NCBI GenBank assembly: GCA_003427395.1
Contig: BFEA01000034.1
Coordinates: 3,240,921 to 3,264,403, forward strand
Reading direction: 5' to 3'
DNA from: Chara braunii
Lineage: Eukaryota; Streptophyta; Charophyceae; Charales; Characeae
Length of the DNA: 23,483 bases
Position 1 is the first letter of the stretch, and every line of letters starts with the position of its first letter. Positions 17,182 through 23,483 of this stretch are shown here, piece after piece. The notes beneath the pieces were generated by a model. The model was not told the origin of the DNA and made no database searches. It was given only the letters and a program-made list of their open reading frames with translations. The position numbers and the translations under genes are program-made.

Positions 17182-19802
17182 CAGTTGAGCTGGGCTAGCA
17201 AATTTCGTGATGACTGGAAGGCGTTGCTGGAAGATGGGAAACAACTGTGTGAATTTGATGGACCGTGTGTGTATGTCCTCATTTTACCTTGGTTCAGAGC
17301 AATGTATGTTGGATCGACCACTAGAACTCTAGGAGTGAGATGGGTGGAACATATTAGAAGGTCGCTGCATTCTGGTGATGGTAGGAACCACCGACTGCGA
17401 AAATGGCTCCAACGGAAACACTGGTCAAGTTATATAGCTATTCCTATTGCTTTCCCTCCCGATGAGGAAATTCGGGAAGTAGAAGAGCATCTCATCTCTA
17501 GATGGTCGCCCGTTCTTAATTGTGTCAAGAGGAGGAAAAGACCATGTTACAGGAAAGGACGTCGGGAACGTTTATCTTACTTACGAGGGCAAGGGAACTG
17601 TAGGCAAGGTGTTTCCTCCGGGAAACTGATTATATGGATGGCTTCTTCCGTGACCATCCCCGTTCCTCGACCTTGGCTACCTTCTCTGGCTTCTTTCTCT
17701 CTCATGAGATTGCTGAATGATACCATCGCAGTTGGAGTGTTGCATGTAGTAATTGCAAGTTTTGGGGGTGAATGGTTCCTTGATTCATGGAGTAGATTGC
17801 ATCGTATTTATGGATGGTCAATTGTGGAATTTAATGGAAAGAAAACCATTCTGAAAATTTTAAAACATGAATTATGTGCTGGTGGGGTGTTTTGTTTCTT
17901 AAAAATAAAACGTCGAAGCAACCTTTCTAACCTTAGGCGAGATATCCTGGTCACATTGCTTGAGGTGCCCAGCACGAGGGAGGGACTATATAAAATCGGA
18001 CAGAACCATTTAATTAAGTTGTATAACTCGATTGAACTGTTTCACAGGGAACGGTCGAAGTTTATTTTGAAAGGGGTAGTTGGACGCGCCCTGGCCAAGT
18101 CATGTGGTTTTCGATGTTTATCTCTTGTAGTCGTACGCGTTGTGTATGAAAATTGGATACGTTAGAGTAAAGTACATGATCTAGCTAAAACGGTTATACG
18201 TAAGCGTTGTTCAAACAGTTTTTTGGCCAATTTCATAATCTCCAAATTGAGGATTGTCTATAGTGCCAATAAGTCCGTCGCTCATAGGCTGCATAATCAC
18301 AGGAAGATGTCCAGGATGGGCAGGGCTTGCTGCTCCTGCAGCAAAGTTCGTAAGGACTTTCCACGAAACAATGATGGACACGTGGCGTTTCATTTTTCTC
18401 AGATAGCTTCCCTACCTGCAGCGCTCAAGAATGCTAACAATATTCTGAGACCTAGAGCATCTGTGTCTGTCGGGAAACTCAAGAGAGCAATGATCGAAGG
18501 ATTAGCCATCATACCTAGCACTGAAAACTGGATAGGAGATTATGAGTCTCTTCGCACGTGTTTTACTGAACAGACACTGGAGGGATCTCCAGAAGTCGAT
18601 GTTCTGAACTCTTGGGCTGAATCTTTGAAGGACTTAGTGGTGGCACCAATAGATCACAATGCAGGGGATTCCTTCGTATGCTGCTCTTCCATCTATTACT
18701 CGGCACTTGAGAAACTATATTGGGGGAATGATGGGTTTATTATAGACAAGAGATCAAAGGAGGACATTTTGAGGATATGCAAGACTAGATACTTCGGTAT
18801 CCAGGCTCAGACTGTGACACCTTGGAACGGTAAAGGAAAACTGGGATGTGCTTATGGCATCCCCAAGCACAAAGACGTCTGCAGGTGGAGGCCCATTGCC
18901 CCCTCCTTCTCTGAGCCCAGCATGAGAGCCTGCAAACTCATTGCTAAGGCAATCAATGGTTTATTATGGACGATCCCAAAGCACTGTCATTTCAACCTTA
19001 AAAGCACAAACCTGCTAAAGAAACGGTTTAGTCGTTTGAACCAGAAAGTGGAAAAGATGGCGGACAAAATTATGTTGTCCTAAAGCCTCCACATAAAAGA
19101 AATGTTCACAAAGCTGCCACATGATGAGATCATCAGGGCAATTGAATGGATGTGCGATTATTTTTTGGCGAAGGGGCACAACGCTGTGCGAATCAACAAA
19201 AGAGGCAAAGGTGTCGTTTTGGGGAAAGGGCATGGCGAAAGAGGGTGGGTTACAATTAAATTCAGCTTGCTGGTAGATTTCGTGAAATTCAATTTAGAAC
19301 ACTCCTTTTCCAAACTTTCATCTTTCATCATCCGACAGCTAAGTCGTAGGGATTCCCATGGGGAAGAGTTCCAACCCATTTCTTGCATGTCTCCTCTGTG
19401 ACCACGAATTCAACTTTCCCAATTCCTTAGGAAAGGATCGTCGTCTAATTACTGGCCTAAGGTTGGTAGATGATGTTGCCATCTTTCTCATCCTCCCCAA
19501 CTCTTCCCAAACGACTCTCGACAAGGCAACAACTGTTTTTTCCCGTTTTCGTCGGATCTACAACCATAATCTCACTGTAGTGAGGACCGACCAGCGAGAC
19601 GGAGTTCTTGACTTCTTGGGTTGTAAAGTTTTGTCCCAGACACATCCGCCTACAGTACGTTGTGACGCCAGGACTCGGATGAAGAACCAATGCGATATCT
19701 GGGATAAGGGGCATATCACCTTTCAGTCGACGCAGGACTACTGGTCCTACGGGCCAACAATCCAAAAGATTGGAGTGATAAAGTGTCACTTCAGTAGGAT
19801 AA

Positions 19803-19836
19803 TGACCCACTCCTCAGATTCTAGAGGAGTGGGTCA
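19803..19836 (+). other. Perfect 13-bp hairpin at the truncation point of PLE C
   Basis: TGACCCACTCCTC (19803-19815) pairs with its exact complement at 19824-19836 across an 8-nt loop. The right pseudo-LTR starts at 19837, the next base. It lies inside ORF2 in a segment that is variable among the three elements. Confidence 0.9.
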
Positions 19837-20442
19837 GTGTTTGCTGGCACTTATACGGGAATTGCGACTGAAACGTTTCCCAGGGTGGATGTTCCTGAAG
19901 GCCTTGGAGGATTTCTCCGTATGCAACGGGGGTGGATGGGACAAGTGGGTCCAATTTTTTTCAGAAGGTCTGAGAAGAAAACGATACAAACTGAGTTGAT
20001 CTCTGTCTACCTGGTCGAGAGCTCACCTGCGGAATATCTGATTCCTGCATGATATTGGACGCCACTTTTTGTCGAACTTAGCCGATATCCGTTGAGGCAG
20101 TAAGTAGCGACAACGCCAGGATTGCTGACAATCACGACAAACGGGTGAAACGGCGAGCGGAGAAGAACTACATGCCAACTTCGCTGTATTTCTCACTCAC
20201 GCATCCTCTCCAGACTATCTTCCGCTGTTCAAGTATCTAAGCTAAATACTCTTCTTCCCAAGCCTTTTCTCCTCTCATAGTATCTTTTCACGATATCTTA
20301 CCCTCCTCCTTTTCTCAAGCCAGCTCCTTTCATACTTCCCTCGCCTTCCACTTCCGAGTCATCCTCCCGCCTCTATCTGATAAATCAGCATCAACCTCTG
20401 CTCTTCCCGCTTTCTTTGAAAATGAATTCCTCCCCAAATCAC
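19837..20442 (+). repeat. Right pseudo-LTR of PLE C
   Basis: Second copy of 13911-14516 and 3' end of the element: the ORF2 tail, then 3' untranslated sequence from 20000. It has the same length as the left copy with scattered substitutions. The TATA motif is changed to TATCTAA. It ends at CCAAATCAC, after which the flank differs from the left copy. Confidence 0.88.
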
Positions 20443-20592
20443 CACTCCTGGTTAATGGACCCCAGAAAATTCGCCGAACTGGATAGCGAAGCTTGTAAAC
20501 GAAATGTTAGCGAATTCGTGGTTTTTAAACCTCAATTCATGCTTTGTCTTCATGAAGACGAAATCCATGTTTGCGAATTCGTGGTTTTTTAA
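20422..20592 (+). CDS. Short ORF running from the right pseudo-LTR of PLE C into flanking DNA
   Basis: A 56-codon frame from ATG 20422 (MNSSPNH, shared with the left repeat) to TAA 20590-20592. The rest is flank-derived (DPRKFAELDSEACKRN, then two EFVVF motifs that come from a 63-bp-spaced direct repeat). It has no recognised domain and could easily be chance. Confidence 0.2.
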   Translation: MNSSPNHHSWLMDPRKFAELDSEACKRNVSEFVVFKPQFMLCLHEDEIHVCEFVVF

Positions 20593-20644
20593 ATCCGGAA
20601 TGTCCATTAACGTGATGAACAACTCTCTAAAGCCAACCTAGTGT
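20443..20644. repeat. Spacer between PLE C and satellite with inverted and direct repeats
   Basis: GTTAATGGAC (20451-20460) is the exact complement of GTCCATTAAC (20602-20611), framing about 160 bp like short terminal inverted repeats. Inside are a direct repeat GCGAATTCGTGGTTTTT (20510-20526, 20573-20589) and a 14-bp palindrome GTCTTCATGAAGAC (20546-20559). This could be a miniature inverted-repeat element or the edge of the satellite array. Confidence 0.45.
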
Positions 20645-21896
20645 TCTTCGAAATTGTATCCAGGTGTACGTTCGGGATTTTCGCTACAGAAATCGCACTT
20701 CGGGATTTCGAGATTTTACTTAGTCATTTCTCGAAATTATATTCAGGCGTACGTTCGGGATTTCACTACTGAAATCGCACTTCGGGATTTCATGATTTTA
20801 CTTGGTCATTTCTCGAAGTTATATTCGCACGTGCGTTCGGGATTTCGCTACCAAAATCGCACTTCGGGATTTCGTGATTTTACTTAGTCGTTTCTCGAAA
20901 AATTATATCCGAACGTACGTTCGGGATTTTCGCTACTGTAATCGCACTTCGGGATTTCGCGATTTTACTTAGTCGTTTCTCGAAATTATGTCCAGGCGTG
21001 CGTTCGGGATTTCGCTACCGAAATCGCACTTCGGGATTTCGGGATTTTACTTGGTCATTTCTCAAAGTTATATCCGCACGTGCGTTCGGGATTTCTCTAC
21101 TGAAATCGAACTTCGGGATTTCGGGATTTTACTTAGTCATTTCTCGAAGTTATATCCGCACATGCGTCGGGATTTCGCTACCGAAATCACACTTCAGGAT
21201 TTCATGATTTTACTTAGCCGTTTCTCGAAGTAATATTCGCACATGCGTTCGGGATTTCGCTACCGAAATCGCACTTCGGGATTTCGGGATTTTACTTAGT
21301 CTTTCTCGAAAAATTATATCCGAACGTACATTCGGGATTTCGCTACCGAAATCACACTTCAGGATTTTGGGATTTTACTTAGCTGTTTCTCGAAGTTATA
21401 TTCGCACGTGCGTTCGGGATTTCGCTACCGAAATCGCACTTCGGGATTTCGGGATTTTACTTCGTTATTTCTCGAAGTTATATCCGCACGTGCGTTCGGG
21501 ATTTCGCTACCGAAATCACACTTCGGAATTTCGAGATTTTACTTGATCGTTTCTCGAAATTATATCCGAACATACGTTCGAGATTTCCCTACCGAAATCG
21601 CACTTCGGGATTTCGGGATTTCACTTAGCCATTTCTCGAAGTTATATCCGTACATGCGTCGGGATTTCACTACGGAAATCACACTTCAGGATTTCGGGAT
21701 TTTACTTAGCTGTTTCTCGAAGTTATATTCGGACGTGCGTTCCGGATTTCGCTACCGAAATCGCACTTCGGGATTTCGGGATTTAACTTAGCCATTTCTC
21801 GAAGTTATATTTGCATGTGCGTTCGGGATTTTGCTACCGAAATCGCACTTCAGGATTTCGGGATTTTACTTAGCCGTTTCTCGAAATTATATCCAA
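20645..21896. repeat. Satellite subfamily S1, about 82-bp monomers
   Basis: About 15 head-to-tail monomers. The core is GTTCGGGATTTCG-CTAC-CGAAATCGCACTTCGGGATTTCGGGATTTTACTTAG plus a TTTCTCGAAGTTATATCC segment and GCACGTGCG. Monomer starts near 21001, 21083, 21165 and so on show the 82-bp step. Each monomer carries a dyad (ATTTCG...CGAAAT) around a four-base centre. Repeat-encoded ORFs (FRYRNRTSGFRDFT and variants) are artefacts of periodicity. Confidence 0.93.
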
Positions 21897-21936
21897 CATC
21901 ACAATCGTCACCGCTTAGTACAATTGTCACCGCTCG
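21897..21936. repeat. Junction between satellite subfamilies
   Basis: A short non-monomer stretch containing a near-duplicate of ACAATxGTCACCGCT (near 21899 and 21922), lying between the last 82-bp monomer and the first 80-bp monomer. Confidence 0.5.
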
Positions 21937-23483
21937 GTGTTCCGCTAGCGAAACGCTCTTCAGGATTTTCGAGATTCACTTAGTTAAATCCTAATGTTAT
22001 ATCCCTCTGTGATTCGGTGTTTCGTCACCAAAACACACTTCGGGATTTTCGGGGTTTCCTTAGTTGTACCCCACTGTTAGACCCCCCACAAATTCGGTGT
22101 TTTGTTACCGAAACACACTTCGGGGTTTTCGGGATTTACCTAGTTGTATTCCGTTGTTATATCCCCCTAAGATTTTGTGTTTTGTTACCGAAACACACTT
22201 CGAGATTTTCGGGATTCACTTTGTTAAATTCCAATGTTGTATCCCGCTCAGATTCGGTGTTTCGCTAGCGAGACGCACTTCGGGATTTTTGGGATTCACT
22301 TAGTTAAATCCTAATGTTATATCCCCCTGAGATTCGGTGTTTCATCACCGAAACACACTTCGGGATTTTCGGGGTTTCCTTAGCTGTATCCCACTGTTAC
22401 ACCCCTCACAAATTCATTGTTTCGTTACCGAAACACACTTTGGGGTTTTCGGGATTTACTTAGTTGTATTCCGATGTTATATCCCCATAAGATTTGGTGT
22501 TTCGTTACCGAAACGCACTTCGGGATTTTCGGGATTCACTTTGTTAAATTCCAATGTTATATCCCTCTTAGATTCGGTATTTCGCTAGTGAAATGCACTT
22601 TGGGATTTTCGGGATTCACTTAGTTAAATCCTAATGTTATATCCGCATGAGATTCAGTGTCTCGTTACCGAAACACACTTCGGGATTTTCGGGGTTTCCT
22701 TAGTTCTATCCCACTATTAGACCCCCCACAAATTCGGTGTTTCGTTACCGAAACACACTTCGGGGTTTTCGGGATTTACTTAGTTTTATTCCGATATTAT
22801 ATCCCCCTAAGATTCGGTGTTTCGTTATCGAAACACACTTCTGGATTTTCGGGATTCACTTTGTTAAATTCCAATGTTATATCCCCCTAAGATTCGGTGT
22901 TTCGCTAGCAAAACGCACTTCGGGATTTTCGGGATTCACTTAGTTAAATCCTAATGTTATATCCCCCTGAGATTCGGTGTTTCGTCACCGAAACACACTT
23001 CGGGATTTTCTGGGTTTCCTTGGCGGTATCCCACTGTTAGACCCCCCACAAATTCAGTGTTTCGTTACCGAAACACACTTTGGGGTTTTGGGGATTTACA
23101 TAGTTGTATTTCGATGTTATATCCCCATAAGATTCGGTGTTTCGTTACCGAAACACCCTTCGGGATTTCCGGGATTCACTTTGTTAAATTCCAATGTTAT
23201 ATCCCCCTAAGATTCGGTGTTTCCCTAGCGAAACGCACTTCGGGATTTTCGGGATTCACTTAGTTAAATCCTAATGTTATATCCCCCTGAGATTCGGTGT
23301 TTCGTTACCGAAACATACTTCGAGATTTTCAGGGTTTCCTTAGTTCTATATCACTATTACACCCCCCACAAATTCGGTGTTTCGTTACCGAAACACACTT
23401 CGGGGTTTTCGGGATTTACTTAGTTCTATTCCGATGTCATATCCCCCTAAGATTTGGTGTTTCCTTAACGAAACACACTTCGG
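21937..23483. repeat. Satellite subfamily S2, 80-bp monomers in a 320-bp higher-order repeat
   Basis: Monomers of 80 bp have a core ATTCGGTGTTTCG-NNNN-CGAAACACACTTCGGGATTTTCGGGATT. Four variants recur in fixed order: centre TCAC or TTAC with a GGGGTTTCC arm; TTAC with CTTCGGGGTTTTCGG; TTAC with CACTTTGTTAAATTCC; and CTAG with CACTTAGTTAAATCC. Equivalent points fall at 22017, 22337, 22657 and 22977, exactly 320 bp apart. S2 is clearly related to S1 and runs off the end of the window. No gene is present. Confidence 0.95.

Larger units (their letters stand above)
17064..19999 (+). pseudogene. ORF2 of PLE C: GIY-YIG endonuclease - CxC - reverse transcriptase, lightly damaged
   Basis: The start is uncertain: ATG 17064 (MAAFRK) followed by an intron, or unspliced ATG 17146. 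Domains: GIY-YIG at 17266-17520 (VYVL, YVG, catalytic Arg in GVRWVEH, Glu in VEEHLISRWSPVLN), no CCHH; basic linker; CxC at 18331-18339 (CSC); RT1 (APIDHNAGDSFVCCSSIYY); RT2 (GIPKHKD... RPIAPSFSEPS); motif A region (LHIKEMF); motif B GIPMGKSSNPFLAC; motif C LVDDV with Asp-Asp at 19469-19474; motif D (RTDQRDG, DFLG); and thumb. Breaks: TAG 18163-18165, TAA 19081-19083, and a frame change near 19345 just before motif B. The motif A aspartate is His (19090-19092). The stop is TGA 19997-19999. Confidence 0.87.
13911..20442 (+). mobile_element. PLE copy C: Chlamys-type Penelope-like element with pseudo-LTRs
   Basis: A 606-bp direct repeat (13911-14516 and 19837-20442, constant offset 5926, about 95% identical by eye) flanks a unit with ORF1 (15349-17040) and ORF2 (17064-19999). 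The left repeat starts inside ORF2 coding sequence, so it is a 5'-truncated leading copy in tandem with the full unit 14517-20442 (5926 bp). ORF2 has the GIY-YIG, CxC, RT order. Damage is light: one stop in ORF1, two stops and one frameshift in ORF2, plus loss of the motif A aspartate. No clear target duplication is visible. The left flank is the GC palindrome block, and the right flank is a short spacer and then satellite. Confidence 0.88.

Noticed and set aside
20654-23263. Many overlapping plus-strand ORFs of 60-130 codons
   Set aside because: They are periodic translations of satellite monomers; their starts recur every 82 or 320 bp.
20645-23483. CTTCGGGATTTCGGG words as possible telomere repeats
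   Set aside because: They recur once per 80-82 bp monomer rather than as short tandem units, so this is a satellite.
20645-23483. CRISPR-like array of short dyad repeats
   Set aside because: The intervals between dyads are themselves repeats, not unique spacers, and the context is eukaryotic.

Overview
The window looks like nuclear DNA of a green-lineage eukaryote. A charophyte alga such as Chara is my best guess. The reasons are that almost everything here is repeat, that reading frames use the standard code, that GT-AG intron signals are present, and that the retroelements are Penelope-like elements (PLEs) of the 'Chlamys' kind, which are known from green algae, spike mosses and slime molds. 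The species assignment is inference. I see no ordinary host protein gene.

Layout: 1-115 is poly-T plus a GC-rich flank. About 116-4205 is PLE copy A, 5'-truncated and heavily mutated. 4206-5237 holds AT-rich DNA, an (AAC)n microsatellite and a foldback repeat. 5238-6364 contains a probable relic of an organellar group II intron (domain V at 5881-5916) and AT-rich ORF scraps. 6365-6830 is a copy of an AT-rich repeat family (here R1) with a GC-rich palindromic centre. 6831-12706 is PLE copy B with its leading direct repeat. 12707-13910 is more R1 DNA, arranged as inverted and tandem copies around a 125-base assembly gap. 13911-20442 is PLE copy C with its leading direct repeat. 20443-20644 is a short spacer. 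From 20645 to the window end there is a satellite in two subfamilies: 82-bp monomers, then 80-bp monomers organised as a 320-bp four-monomer higher-order repeat.

The three PLEs lie on the same strand, belong to different lineages and share one plan. ORF1 is a gag-like protein with a CCHC zinc knuckle, a charged coiled coil and a SAP-like C-terminal motif. ORF2 has an N-terminal GIY-YIG endonuclease, a linker with a CxC motif and a reverse transcriptase with DD in motif C. Having the endonuclease before the RT, plus CxC, is the signature of N-terminal EN+ PLEs. B and C are flanked by 0.6-kb direct repeats (pseudo-LTRs). These are best explained as a 5'-truncated leading copy in tandem with a full copy, giving units of 5259 and 5926 bp. 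All three copies carry stops and/or frameshifts, so none is autonomous as sequenced.

Points most worth checking: the ORF1/ORF2 junction, where an ATG sits within about 25 nt of the ORF1 stop and is followed by splice signals; a perfect 13-bp hairpin ending exactly where the leading copy of C is truncated; a hammerhead-ribozyme-like fold in both B repeats, in a clade reported to lack canonical hammerheads; and the satellite with a conserved dyad in every monomer.
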